11,365 bases of DNA, taken from contig JAGQVC010000021.1 of the NCBI GenBank assembly GCA_020438185.1, positions 1-11,365 on the forward strand, read 5' to 3'. Position numbers and translations under genes: made by a program. The notes beneath the pieces are model-generated. The model did no database searches, was not told where the DNA came from, and saw only the letters and a program-made list of their open reading frames with translations. Positions 1-7,151 of this stretch are shown here, one piece after another; position 1 is the stretch's first letter, and each line of letters starts with the position of its first letter. The stretch comes from Bacteroidota bacterium (GTDB lineage Bacteria > Bacteroidota > Bacteroidia > M30B66).

Positions 1-162
1 AAGGTAAATAAGAAAAAATTAGGTAATTTAAATGTTTATGAGCTCAGGCTCCTGAAGTTGATTAAAATTATGCGGGTTAATCAGTTGTTGAAGAAAGCAA
101 AAATTAATTCCTCAAATTTCGACTTATCAAAAGATTACGATATAGAATTTGATGATTTATAG
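1..162 (+). CDS. 3' end of an unrecognised protein gene (partial)
   Basis: Frame 1 is open from the window edge to a TAG at 160-162, giving the last 53 residues of a protein whose start lies outside the window. The visible tail is lysine-rich and probably helical in its first half (VYELRLLKLIKIMRVNQLLK), then ends in an acidic stretch (DYDIEFDDL). I do not recognise a family. The frame is AT-rich: by hand count 34 of the first 120 bases are G or C, about 28%, well below the metabolic genes next to it. It converges with the DUF486-type membrane protein gene, whose stop is 33 bases away. The 33-base gap holds only an A/T-only inverted repeat (173-179 with 195-201), which is weak as a terminator. 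The frame could be spurious, but an open reading to the edge in this composition, with ordinary residue usage, makes a real gene end more likely. Confidence 0.5.
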   Translation, partial: KVNKKKLGNLNVYELRLLKLIKIMRVNQLLKKAKINSSNFDLSKDYDIEFDDL

Positions 163-195
163 GCTCCCACGCAAATAATAGATTTCAATAAGTAA

Positions 196-564
196 TTATT
201 TCCGGAAAACAAAATAAACGGCAGCTATCAGGCAGAGCAAAGCCCATAAATAATCCCATTTCCATTGTTCATTTTTGAAGACGAGAAGCGCAAAAATTAC
301 AAATACCAGCAATGTAATTACTTCCTGAATAACCTTTAATTGAAATAAATTAAAAGGACCTCCATTACCGGAATATCCTATTCGGTTGGCCGGGACCTGA
401 AACATATATTCAAAGAGTGCAATTCCCCAGGATATTAATATAACCGAAATTAATCCAAGCTTGCTGAATTTACCCCATTCCTGAAATTTCAAATGTCCGT
501 ACCAGGCAAGGACCATAAAGGCATTGCTAATAATTAACAAAACTATGGTCAGAAGGCGCGACAT
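196..564 (-). CDS. DMT-family small membrane protein (COG3169/DUF486 type)
   Basis: This is a 122-residue integral membrane protein with four predicted helices at about residues 4-24, 34-54, 76-96 and 103-120. The loop after helix 2 carries FEYMFQVPANRIGY, and the start of helix 3 carries QLKVIQEVITLLVF; both are hallmarks of the COG3169/DUF486 proteins related to drug/metabolite transporters. The length is normal for that family. Family members are single four-helix units that probably pair to make a full transporter. No substrate is established, and none can be read from the sequence. The ATG at 562-564 lies 32 bases downstream of the stop of the SDR gene on the same strand, so the gene is probably the third of the operon that begins with the PLP enzyme at 2497. 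No clear terminator follows. The family assignment is firm; the function is open. Confidence 0.88.
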   Translation of the reverse strand: MSRLLTIVLLIISNAFMVLAWYGHLKFQEWGKFSKLGLISVILISWGIALFEYMFQVPANRIGYSGNGGPFNLFQLKVIQEVITLLVFVIFALLVFKNEQWKWDYLWALLCLIAAVYFVFRK

Positions 565-596
565 ACTCTGTCTTCAATAGCATTAAACTGATTACC

Positions 597-1355
597 TCAC
601 TGATTTGCCAATGGATCGAGACTTCGTAAATCAAATACTACCCAAAATTGATTATCTCTCATATTAAGAACAGCATCAAGGAGTTTCCGGGCTGTTGTTG
701 CAGGTTTACGTAAATAGTGATTTTTATGTAACTCAACAAAACGAGGTTTTTCAGGGAAATATTCCGGATTCGCTTCCCGTATTTGATTTTGCATTTCAGT
801 ATCAATTACACCGGGAGCAACAGAACAGAAAAATGTTCTTTTGTCATTAATTATCACTTTTTCTTCATGCACCGAATAAGCAAACGCATCAAGCGCAGCT
901 TTAGAACTGCTGTACATGGCCCAGCCTGCATATGGATGTTTGGCCGCACCAGAACTTACGTTAATTATATACCTGTTTTTATCGTATTTCGACTGAGTGA
1001 GCATCATAAATTTATTGCTCAAAATGGCCGGCGCAATTACATTTAAATTATAATCTTTAATTAGTTGCCGGTTATTTAATTTACCCACCGGAGCAATTTC
1101 GCCAAGAGTTCCTGCATTATTGATTAATAAATGTTGCGGCGCTTCAGGTTTATATGGCAGCATTAATTCTGCAGTATTTTCTGCATCCGAAAGATCGGCG
1201 AAAATATGAGTGTAATTTTCGGCCGGTATTTTATCCTCAAAATGAGGAATTGATCGCCCGATACCAACAACCTCCCAACCTGCAATTAATAATTGCTCAA
1301 CGCAGGCTTTGCCTAATCCGCGGGATGTACCTGTAACAAAAGCCTGACCTGTCAT
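597..1355 (-). CDS. SDR family NAD(P)-dependent oxidoreductase
   Basis: This is a 252-residue classical short-chain dehydrogenase/reductase, a cytosolic Rossmann-fold enzyme. The cofactor-binding glycine motif is TGTSRGLG (residues 8-15), with Arg12 and Arg34 compatible with NADPH. Asp54 in FADLSD sits at the adenine-binding position, and NNAG is at 79-82. The catalytic tetrad reads Asn105, Ser134 or Ser135 (INVSSG), Tyr148 and Lys152 (YSSSK). PGVIDTEM follows at 191-198. The overall look is closest to the sepiapterin reductase / benzil reductase branch of the SDRs, but the substrate cannot be read from sequence. The start ATG (1353-1355) overlaps the stop of the upstream PLP enzyme as ATGA, so the two are almost certainly co-transcribed and translationally coupled. 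All active-site residues are present and the length is normal. Confidence 0.92.
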   Translation of the reverse strand: MTGQAFVTGTSRGLGKACVEQLLIAGWEVVGIGRSIPHFEDKIPAENYTHIFADLSDAENTAELMLPYKPEAPQHLLINNAGTLGEIAPVGKLNNRQLIKDYNLNVIAPAILSNKFMMLTQSKYDKNRYIINVSSGAAKHPYAGWAMYSSSKAALDAFAYSVHEEKVIINDKRTFFCSVAPGVIDTEMQNQIREANPEYFPEKPRFVELHKNHYLRKPATTARKLLDAVLNMRDNQFWVVFDLRSLDPLANQ

Positions 1356-2497
1356 ACCTTTTCAAGCGCGTTTTTCAAATCATCCAGTAAATCATCACAA
1401 TCTTCAATTCCAACCGATAAACGGATTAATCCTTCAACCACGCCGATTTTATCCCGTTCTTCTTTGGGAATTGATGCATGCGTCATACTCGCCGGATGGT
1501 TAATTAATGATTCAACACCACCCAAACTTTCAGCAAGTGCAAATAATTTGGTTGAAGTCATCATTCTTGAAACGGCTTCTTTTGTCCCATCTTTAAGCAC
1601 GATACTCATCATGCCACCGAAACTGCGCATTTGTTTTTTTGCAATTTCATGTCCCGGATGATTTTCAAAGCCCGGCCAGTAAACTTTTTCAATTTTCGGG
1701 TGTACTTTTAAAAAGTGAGCGATTTTTTCTCCGTTTTCTGCATGCGCTTTCATGCGTACATGCATTGTTTTTAATCCTCGCAAAACGAGAAAACAATCCA
1801 TCGGGCCGGGAACGGCCCCACAACTTTTTTGAATAAAATACAAGCGCTCACGCAATTGGGGATCATTTAACATGATGCAACCGTGAATTACATCCGAATG
1901 GCCGCCCAGATACTTCGTTGCACTGTGCATAACCAAATCTGCACCTAAATCCAGCGGATTCTGGCTCCATGGTGTTGCGAATGTATTGTCAACAGCCAGC
2001 AGAATTTTGTTTTCTCTGCAAATTGCAGCGAGCTCACTGATATCGCAAATGTTCATTAAAGGATTGGTAGGTGTTTCGGTCCAGACCAACTTTGTTTTTT
2101 CATTGATGAAGGGCTTAATTGATGATGGATTTGCCATGTTCACAAAATGGAAACGAATTCCCATGGGTTCGTAAATTTTGGTAAAAAGCCTGTATGTTCC
2201 GCCATACATATCGTCTGCGGCAATTACTTCATCACCTGGAACCAATAATTTTATTATCGCATCGGTTGCGGCTACGCCAGATGAGAATGAGAGACCAAAT
2301 TTTGCATTTTCAATGGAAGCCAGGCAAGCTTCCAGCGCCGTACGCGTTGGGTTTTGCGAGCGTGCATATTCATAGCCTTTGTGTTTGGCAGGAGCTTCCT
2401 GTACAAAAGTAGAAGTCTGATATATCGGAGTCATAATTGCTCCTGTTGAAGGGTCAGGCTCCTGACCGGCGTGTATTAATTTTGTAGCAAGTTTCAT
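1352..2497 (-). CDS. metB: Cystathionine gamma-synthase / gamma-lyase family PLP enzyme
   Basis: This 381-residue protein belongs to the Cys/Met-metabolism PLP enzymes (fold type I), which act as cytosolic homotetramers. The Schiff-base lysine is Lys195 in HSATKYLGGHSD, and Asp170 (AVDNTF) pairs with the pyridine nitrogen. Tyr98 (DDMYGG) stacks on the ring. Tyr44 and Arg46 (YEYARS) bind the neighbouring subunit's phosphate, and Arg359 (IRLSVGIED) binds the substrate carboxylate. Glu323 in LAESLGGVESL is the residue kept in gamma-acting members (synthase and gamma-lyase) and not in cystathionine beta-lyase. The protein therefore probably makes cystathionine from an O-acylhomoserine plus cysteine, or cleaves cystathionine to cysteine. 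The two activities cannot be separated by sequence alone, and the long tail with MTHASIP also resembles gamma-lyases. The gene leads a minus-strand operon with the SDR (ATGA overlap) and the small membrane protein. The symbol is by family. Confidence 0.93.
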   Translation of the reverse strand: MKLATKLIHAGQEPDPSTGAIMTPIYQTSTFVQEAPAKHKGYEYARSQNPTRTALEACLASIENAKFGLSFSSGVAATDAIIKLLVPGDEVIAADDMYGGTYRLFTKIYEPMGIRFHFVNMANPSSIKPFINEKTKLVWTETPTNPLMNICDISELAAICRENKILLAVDNTFATPWSQNPLDLGADLVMHSATKYLGGHSDVIHGCIMLNDPQLRERLYFIQKSCGAVPGPMDCFLVLRGLKTMHVRMKAHAENGEKIAHFLKVHPKIEKVYWPGFENHPGHEIAKKQMRSFGGMMSIVLKDGTKEAVSRMMTSTKLFALAESLGGVESLINHPASMTHASIPKEERDKIGVVEGLIRLSVGIEDCDDLLDDLKNALEKV

Positions 2498-2695
2498 TTT
2501 TACAGCTATTTATTTTGGGTTCGCAAAGTAAATCAATATCTAAGAATTATCTAAATCAAAACTACGAAGGCCTTGATTCATCAGGTTGTCTCCATTTATT
2601 GAATGACGGATACAGAATTATCAATTCAAATTGGTATGGGAATTAACAAATTTGGAATTATTTAACCATTTTTGAGGGATTAATCTGATTCTTAA
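2498..2695. other. Divergent intergenic region (metB-like gene / S41 peptidase gene)
   Basis: These 198 bases separate two genes that point away from each other, so both promoters should lie here. On the minus strand, TTACTTTG (2524-2531 read in reverse) is one mismatch from the Bacteroidota -7 box TAnnTTTG and lies 26 bases before the metB-like ATG. No well-spaced TTTG -33 box accompanies it. On the + strand, CATTTTTG at 2667-2674 is also one mismatch off and 21 bases before the peptidase ATG. An imperfect inverted repeat (AATTCAAATT near 2624-2632 and AATTTGGAATT near 2649-2659) sits just upstream and could be an operator, but it is A/T-dominated and may be chance. I see no riboswitch-like structure. 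Confidence 0.35.
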
Positions 2696-3718
2696 ATGGC
2701 AATGGTTAAATCTTTACTTTTTTCAAGCATTACATGCGGATTATTTATTCTGATATTTTTTCTTTCAGAATCAGCATTTTCACAATTGCCAGTGCACTCT
2801 GATTCTTTGTTTAATTTTATAAAGTACAATTCTGTTCACCGGAATAAATTGAACTGGGATCAGGAACATCAGTTGTTTGATCAATGCATTAACAGCGCAA
2901 AGAATACATCTGATACGATGCGTTGTTTTGTAAGTATTCTGGAGCATTTGGGTGACGTTCATACACAAATGTATTTAAGTGGTAATTTTTACGGTAATTA
3001 CCCGGAGCTGAATGACAATGAACGGGGAATTTATTCCGCTATGATGAAAATTGCGGAATCCCACAAAAACAAACCTGAATTTAAAACACTTGATAAGTAT
3101 CTGTACATTCTTGTGCCCGGTTACGAAATTCCACCTTCAGAAATTGATAAATATGCACAGGCATTTTATGATTCCGTTTCGTATTATCTGAATGATACAA
3201 TTGAAGGCGTAATTCTGGATTTCAGATATAATTCCGGTGGTAATGTATATCCAATGTTATGTGGATTATATCCTCTGCTTGGTAATGAAAATATTATTTA
3301 TGAAACCGGTCCCGATTATAATATCGACAGAACATGGCGACTTGAAGACGGAAAATTATTACTTAACGAATATACCGTTGCAAAGGTTGATTTGAAAAAC
3401 AAGCATTTATATCCTGATTTGCATGTTGCTGTGGTTATTGGACCGATAACAATAAGTTCCGGATTTGTAGCAGCTGTAGCATTCCGTAATCGTCCCAATG
3501 ATATTATAATGGGCAAGTCAACGGTTTCCGGTTACACTACATCAAATGGATATTTTCAATTTCCGCCTAATTTAAGCATGAATTTTTCTACTAATTTTAT
3601 TTGCGATAGGGGAAAGTTTGTATATGAAGAAAATCTTTCGCCTGACCTTCATTTGGATGATATCAGCGACTCAACTATTATTAGCCGGGCCATCAAGTGG
3701 TTTGGAGAGCATAAATAA
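2696..3718 (+). CDS. Secreted S41 family peptidase-like protein
   Basis: The protein has 340 residues. The N-terminus is a signal peptide: Lys5, a hydrophobic core at about 7-23, and a likely cut after AFS near residue 29. The protein should therefore act in the periplasm or outside the cell. The S41 core is visible: LGDVHT (85-90, His89 at the catalytic His position of tricorn/IRBP-type members), GVILDFRYNSGG (171-182), the nucleophile loop TISSG (252-256, Ser254 the likely nucleophile), the stretch AFRNRPNDIIMGKSTVSGYT, and a closing SPDLHL. No PDZ domain is seen between the His and Ser regions. Two positions usually acidic in this branch are changed: the residue after SSG is Phe257, not Glu, and the GE of GExTxG is Gly273-Lys274. 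Activity is plausible but unproven. The ATG at 2696 gives the full signal peptide; ATG 2702 is an alternative. The gene stands alone and is closed by the hairpin one base after its stop. Confidence 0.82.
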   Translation: MAMVKSLLFSSITCGLFILIFFLSESAFSQLPVHSDSLFNFIKYNSVHRNKLNWDQEHQLFDQCINSAKNTSDTMRCFVSILEHLGDVHTQMYLSGNFYGNYPELNDNERGIYSAMMKIAESHKNKPEFKTLDKYLYILVPGYEIPPSEIDKYAQAFYDSVSYYLNDTIEGVILDFRYNSGGNVYPMLCGLYPLLGNENIIYETGPDYNIDRTWRLEDGKLLLNEYTVAKVDLKNKHLYPDLHVAVVIGPITISSGFVAAVAFRNRPNDIIMGKSTVSGYTTSNGYFQFPPNLSMNFSTNFICDRGKFVYEENLSPDLHLDDISDSTIISRAIKWFGEHK

Positions 3719-3745
3719 AAAAGGCAATGAAAATCATTGCCTTTT
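3719..3745. terminator. Bidirectional intrinsic terminator between the S41 gene and fahA
   Basis: A perfect 12-base inverted repeat, AAAAGGCAATGA then a 3-base AAA loop then TCATTGCCTTTT, begins directly after the peptidase stop codon and lies 29 bases past the fahA stop. On the + strand the hairpin ends in TTTT. On the minus strand it is followed by six T's (from the A run at 3717-3722), so it is the stronger terminator for the glyA-fahA transcript. It serves both convergent units. Confidence 0.85.
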
Positions 3746-3774
3746 CTCCTTTGCATTCGGTTTTTTATTTTGAT

Positions 3775-5040
3775 TTAATCGGCCGGTAAAATCTGGGTTG
3801 TCACCTCACCAAAACCTATTCTAACATCATTATTCTGAGCAAAAGCTCTCATGATAATCGTGTCTCTGTCTTCAATAAATTTACGTTCCGAGCCATCTGG
3901 CATTTTTATCGGATCTGAACCACGCCAGGTCAATTCCAGCATAGAGCCGAAGCTATCTTTAATAGGGCCGCTTATAGTGCCCGACGCATACATGTCACCA
4001 ACTTCAATATTGCAGCCGTTGCTTGCATGATGCGTTAATTGCTGACACATATTCCAGTAAAGATATTTATGGTTTGAATGCACAATTCTTTGCGGGATAA
4101 ACATCGGGCTATCGAGGTAAACCTCTAATTGAATATCGTAATTATGAGAACCTGTAAATTTGAGATAGGGCAGAGGAGTCGGGTCCTGCACCGGGCCATC
4201 CACGCGAAATGGTTTTAATGCATCAAGTGAAACCACCCAGGCACTGATTGAGGAAGCGAAATTTTTTGCCAGAAAAGGTCCGAGCGGGACATATTCCCAG
4301 GACTGAATATCACGGGCGCTCCAGTCATTAAAAATAACCATCCCGAAAATGTATTCCTCCGCTTCATTAATATTAATCGTACTCCCGAGTGGATTGGATT
4401 TACAGGTTACAAAAGCCATTTCAAGCTCGAAGTCCAATTGTTTGGTTGGCCCGAAAACCGGAGCCGGGTCGTCTTTCCCTTTAAGTTGTCCTTTTGGTCT
4501 TTTAACAGAAACACCACTGAGTACAATTGAAGAAGCCCGTCCATGATAACCGATTGGTATGTGTTTCCAATTTGGCAACAATGCGTTTTCGGGATCACGG
4601 AACATGGTTCCTACATTGGTTGCATGTTCTTTTGATGAATAAAAGTCGGTATAGTTTCCAACCTTCACAGGCATACAAATTTCAACGGATTTAACCGGCA
4701 GGAGACAGCGATTTCTTAAATCTTCATCTGAGGCTAATTCTGAATGATTCGTATCCAGCAAGCGGCTGATTTTATTTCGCAAATCACGCATCATTCCTTT
4801 TCCAAGTGCAATACAATCATTGATGTATTCACTTTCAAAAACCCGCTGCACAAAGTCAACTCCCAGTAAACCACTTCTGTTTAATACTGCAAGGTCAAGT
4901 ACATAATCCCCAATGCGCGTGGCAACATGGTGTTCATCATTTACTTTAATTACCCCAAGGGGCAGATTTTGAATCGGGAAATCGGAGTTCTCAGGTACCG
5001 GAACCCATGATTTCAGGCCGGGGTCATTTGCTCTGATCAT
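3775..5040 (-). CDS. fahA: Fumarylacetoacetase
   Basis: This 421-residue enzyme cleaves fumarylacetoacetate to fumarate and acetoacetate, the last step of tyrosine (and phenylalanine) breakdown through homogentisate. It has an N-terminal SH3-like domain (about 15-115) and the C-terminal FAA-hydrolase domain (about 125-415). Against mouse FAH from memory, the metal ligands Asp132, Glu205, Glu207 and Asp239 are present. So are His139 (DFYSSKEHATN), Arg148, Tyr165, Arg243, Gln246, Tyr250, Lys259, Thr355 (SGTISGP) and Glu369. The active site is therefore intact and the length matches the 419-residue mammalian enzyme. The ATG at 5040 gives the usual MIRANDP start. The gene lies 33 bases after glyA on the same strand with no promoter in between, so it is probably expressed from the glyA promoter and ends at the 3719-3745 hairpin. 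No other tyrosine-breakdown gene is nearby. Confidence 0.97.
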   Translation of the reverse strand: MIRANDPGLKSWVPVPENSDFPIQNLPLGVIKVNDEHHVATRIGDYVLDLAVLNRSGLLGVDFVQRVFESEYINDCIALGKGMMRDLRNKISRLLDTNHSELASDEDLRNRCLLPVKSVEICMPVKVGNYTDFYSSKEHATNVGTMFRDPENALLPNWKHIPIGYHGRASSIVLSGVSVKRPKGQLKGKDDPAPVFGPTKQLDFELEMAFVTCKSNPLGSTININEAEEYIFGMVIFNDWSARDIQSWEYVPLGPFLAKNFASSISAWVVSLDALKPFRVDGPVQDPTPLPYLKFTGSHNYDIQLEVYLDSPMFIPQRIVHSNHKYLYWNMCQQLTHHASNGCNIEVGDMYASGTISGPIKDSFGSMLELTWRGSDPIKMPDGSERKFIEDRDTIIMRAFAQNNDVRIGFGEVTTQILPAD

Positions 5041-5073
5041 AGGACTAATTTTTTAATGAATAAAAGCGAAATA

Positions 5074-6348
5074 TTATCCCGCGAAAAGCGGTAATTCTTC
5101 CATTTTTTTATTTACTTTTTTGCGAATAGCGGCAAGTTTTTTATCGTCACCGTGATTTTTTATTACTTCATCAATCCAGTTAACAATTGCCGGGATTTGT
5201 CTGGCGGTCACGCCTCTGGTAGTTATTGCAGCTGTTCCTACCCGGATTCCTGATGTGACAAATGGAGATTTATCATCAAAAGGTACCATGTTTTTGTTTA
5301 CTGTTATATCTGCTTTTCCAAGGGCGATTTCAGCTTCTTTTCCTGTTATGTTTTTTGAGCGCAAATCAATTAGCATCAGATGATTATCGGTGCCTTCAGA
5401 AATAATGTGATAACCTTTTGAAACGAATTCTTTAGCCATAATGCGGGCATTTTCGCGCACCCGAATGGTGTAATCCATATATGAATCACTTAAAGCTTCA
5501 TGAAACGCCACCGCTTTTGCAGCAATGATGTGTTCAAGCGGGCCGCCCTGAGTACCGGGAAATACCGCAGAATCAAGAACCGCCGACATCATACGTAAGT
5601 CGCCTTTAGGAGTTTTTAATCCGAATGGATTTTCAAAATCCTTACCCATCAATATTACTCCGCCACGCGGTCCGCGAAGGGTTTTGTGGGTTGTAGAAGT
5701 AACAATATGACAATGCGGCATCGGATCATTCAACAATCCTTTGGCAATTAATCCTGATGGATGCGAAATGTCCGCCAAAAGCAAAGCTCCAACTGAATCA
5801 GCAATTTGTCTTAAACGGGCATAATCCCAGTCGCGGCTGTAAGCCGAGGCACCGCAAATGATTAATTTAGGTTTTTCTTTTTTTGCAGTTTTTGCAACTT
5901 TATCCCAGTCGATAAGCCCGGTTTCTTTTTCTACCCCGTAAAAGCTGGGTACGTATAATTTACCGGAAAAATTAACCGGAGAACCGTGTGTGAGATGTCC
6001 ACCGTGACTTAAATCAAAGCCCAGGATTTTATCACCCGGATTGAGACAAGCCAGCATAACAGCGGCATTAGCCTGGGCGCCCGAATGCGGTTGCACATTA
6101 GCCCAGCCTGCATTAAACAAAGCCTTGATGCGGTTGATAGCGACATTTTCTACTTCGTCCACCCACTGACAGCCACCGTAATAGCGTTTGCCCGGGAGGC
6201 CTTCAGCATATTTGTTCGTGAGTACCGATCCGGCAGCTTTCATCACCTGATTGCTCACATAATTCTCGGATGCAATGAGCTCAATTCCTTCGGTTTGACG
6301 CTGAAGTTCTTCATTTATCAGCTCAAATATAACCTTGTCTCTTTTCAT
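5074..6348 (-). CDS. glyA: Serine hydroxymethyltransferase
   Basis: This 424-residue PLP enzyme interconverts serine plus tetrahydrofolate with glycine plus 5,10-methylene-tetrahydrofolate in the cytosol. It supplies glycine and one-carbon units. The PLP lysine is Lys222 in TSTTHKTLRGPRGG, and Asp193 (ADISHPSG) contacts the pyridine nitrogen. Also present are Ser27-Glu28-Asn29 (ASENY), Glu49 with the YAEGLPGKRYYGG loop, His118 (SHGGHLTHGS) and Arg369 (SGIRVGT), which binds the substrate carboxylate. The stretch ADISHP and the longer segment leading into DSAVFPGTQGGP (259-270) are typical of Bacteroidota SHMTs and explain the slightly greater length than E. coli GlyA (417). The gene is first of a two-gene unit with fahA 33 bases behind. 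A good -7 box lies 24-31 bases upstream. I saw no glycine-type riboswitch in the leader. Confidence 0.98.
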   Translation of the reverse strand: MKRDKVIFELINEELQRQTEGIELIASENYVSNQVMKAAGSVLTNKYAEGLPGKRYYGGCQWVDEVENVAINRIKALFNAGWANVQPHSGAQANAAVMLACLNPGDKILGFDLSHGGHLTHGSPVNFSGKLYVPSFYGVEKETGLIDWDKVAKTAKKEKPKLIICGASAYSRDWDYARLRQIADSVGALLLADISHPSGLIAKGLLNDPMPHCHIVTSTTHKTLRGPRGGVILMGKDFENPFGLKTPKGDLRMMSAVLDSAVFPGTQGGPLEHIIAAKAVAFHEALSDSYMDYTIRVRENARIMAKEFVSKGYHIISEGTDNHLMLIDLRSKNITGKEAEIALGKADITVNKNMVPFDDKSPFVTSGIRVGTAAITTRGVTARQIPAIVNWIDEVIKNHGDDKKLAAIRKKVNKKMEELPLFAG

Positions 6349-6371
6349 AAAATTAACCCTGTGGTATGCAA

Positions 6372-6379
6372 CAAAAGTA
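6372..6379 (-). promoter_or_regulatory. Likely promoter -7 box for glyA-fahA
   Basis: Read on the minus strand the sequence is TACTTTTG, a full match to the Bacteroidota housekeeping -7 consensus TAnnTTTG. It ends 23 bases before the glyA ATG. A TTTC (6397-6400 read in reverse), one base off the -33 TTTG box, lies 17 bases upstream, slightly closer than the usual 19-21. The position and the absence of another candidate support it. The exact start point is inferred. Confidence 0.55.
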
Positions 6380-6464
6380 ATGATTTACACTTGAGAGAAA
6401 GTGTTTTCAGTAAGAATTGAATCACATATTCTGCTTTTGAGTGAACATCAGCCGGAGGCGGATA

Positions 6465-6557
6465 ATGACAGAAATTTACTGGAGTGAATTGGAAAAATTA
6501 ACCTCTAGAGGCGAAAAACTACCAAGCAGCATTAGCTTTGTTCTAGAAAAAATATGA
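6465..6557 (+). CDS. Possible 30-residue small protein upstream of the SRPBCC gene
   Basis: An ATG at 6465 opens a frame of 30 codons ending in TGA at 6555-6557, three bases before the ATG of the SRPBCC gene. The product begins MTEIYWSELEKLTSRGEKLP and ends in a short hydrophobic stretch and EKI; I recognise no family. In its favour are a GGAGG at 6454-6458, six bases before the ATG (unusual in this phylum), and tight spacing to the next gene, which would suit translational coupling. Against it, a perfect TAnnTTTG box (6533-6540) lies inside the frame and could be the SRPBCC promoter, and 30 codons can be open by chance. It could also be the remnant of a longer gene. I treat it as a candidate only. 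Confidence 0.25.
   Translation: MTEIYWSELEKLTSRGEKLPSSISFVLEKI
6533..6540 (+). promoter_or_regulatory. Possible -7 box for the SRPBCC gene
   Basis: TAGCTTTG matches TAnnTTTG exactly and ends 20 bases before the ATG at 6561, a normal distance. No TTTG -33 box is seen about 19 bases upstream, so only half of the promoter is supported. It lies inside the possible small frame 6465-6557, so the two readings partly compete. Confidence 0.4.
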
Positions 6558-6560
6558 AGT

Positions 6561-7019
6561 ATGAAAAAACTACAGTTTAAAAAGGAAATAAAAGCATCAG
6601 CTTTAAAAGTTTATAAAACAATGCTTGGTCTTGAAAATAAGTCAAGCTATGAATATTGGACAGCGGCGTTTAATCCCACTTCTTCGTATGAAGGGAATTG
6701 GGAAAAGGGAAATAAAATCCTGTTTGTAGGAACCGATGAAAATGGTAAAAAAGGAGGAATGGTTTCAACAATTGTTGAGCATAATCCTGCGGTGTTTGTC
6801 TCTATCCGACATGTAGGGTTTTTAGACGGAGATAATGAAATTACAAGTGGAGAGGAGGTTGAAAAATGGGCCGGAGGCCACGAGAATTACAGCTTTAACG
6901 AACTGAACGGAGTGACAACGGTAATTGTTGAAATGGATGCTGTTGATGAGCATCTTGATTATTTCATGGAGACCTATCCATTGGCCCTTGATAAATTGAA
7001 AGTAATTTCTGAGAACTAG
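6561..7019 (+). CDS. SRPBCC (START-like) domain protein
   Basis: This is a 152-residue soluble protein that fits one SRPBCC/Bet v1-like domain over its whole length. It opens with a first strand, KKLQFKKEIKAS, followed by a helix (ALKVYKTMLG) and the EYWTAAFNPTSSYEGNWEKGNKI.F type of segment seen in AHSA1/polyketide-cyclase-like proteins. It ends with strands (TTVIVEMDAVDE) and a long C-terminal helix (YFMETYPLALDKLKVIS). Such domains bind hydrophobic ligands or assist partner proteins; no ligand can be assigned here. No signal peptide or membrane segment is seen, so it should be cytosolic. It stands alone between the divergent glyA unit and the convergent C10 protease gene. A start at 6561 gives the complete first strand. 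Confidence 0.8.
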   Translation: MKKLQFKKEIKASALKVYKTMLGLENKSSYEYWTAAFNPTSSYEGNWEKGNKILFVGTDENGKKGGMVSTIVEHNPAVFVSIRHVGFLDGDNEITSGEEVEKWAGGHENYSFNELNGVTTVIVEMDAVDEHLDYFMETYPLALDKLKVISEN

Positions 7020-7151
7020 AATATTTTTTGCGTTTCAATACATGACTTAATTTTAATTCTGATTGGAAATTAATTTATTTAAAATTAAATCAATAAAAAT
7101 TCAAGCATAGTAATACTATCGGCGAAATCGATATATTCTTTCATAATAAAA

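Noticed and set aside
173..201. AAATAAT / ATTATTT inverted repeat between the convergent genes at the left
   Set aside because: It is a 7-base A/T-only stem with a 15-base loop, too weak to call a terminator.
783..1046. Open frame on the + strand antisense to the SDR gene
   Set aside because: It mirrors a well-supported enzyme with all motifs on the other strand. Its own translation has no recognisable domain and no promoter.
44..2464. The string TCAGGCTCCTGA occurs near 44-55 and again near 2453-2464
   Set aside because: One copy is in the partial gene and one in the metB-like coding sequence. The flanks do not match, so it is probably coincidence and not a dispersed repeat.
6085..6420. 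111-codon + strand frame over the start of glyA
   Set aside because: It is antisense to conserved SHMT coding sequence and has low-complexity, unconvincing composition.
6349..6464. Possible glycine or THF riboswitch ahead of glyA
   Set aside because: The leader after the -7 box is only about 20 bases and shows no paired elements of either riboswitch class.
7067..7090. TTAATTT / AAATTAA inverted repeat after the SRPBCC gene
   Set aside because: The stem is only A/T, has no T run and lies in A/T-rich sequence, so chance is the best explanation.
7080..7144. 19-codon minus-strand frame (MKEYIDFADSITML...) after the protease terminator
   Set aside because: It is very short, lies beyond a strong terminator, and has no promoter or family resemblance.
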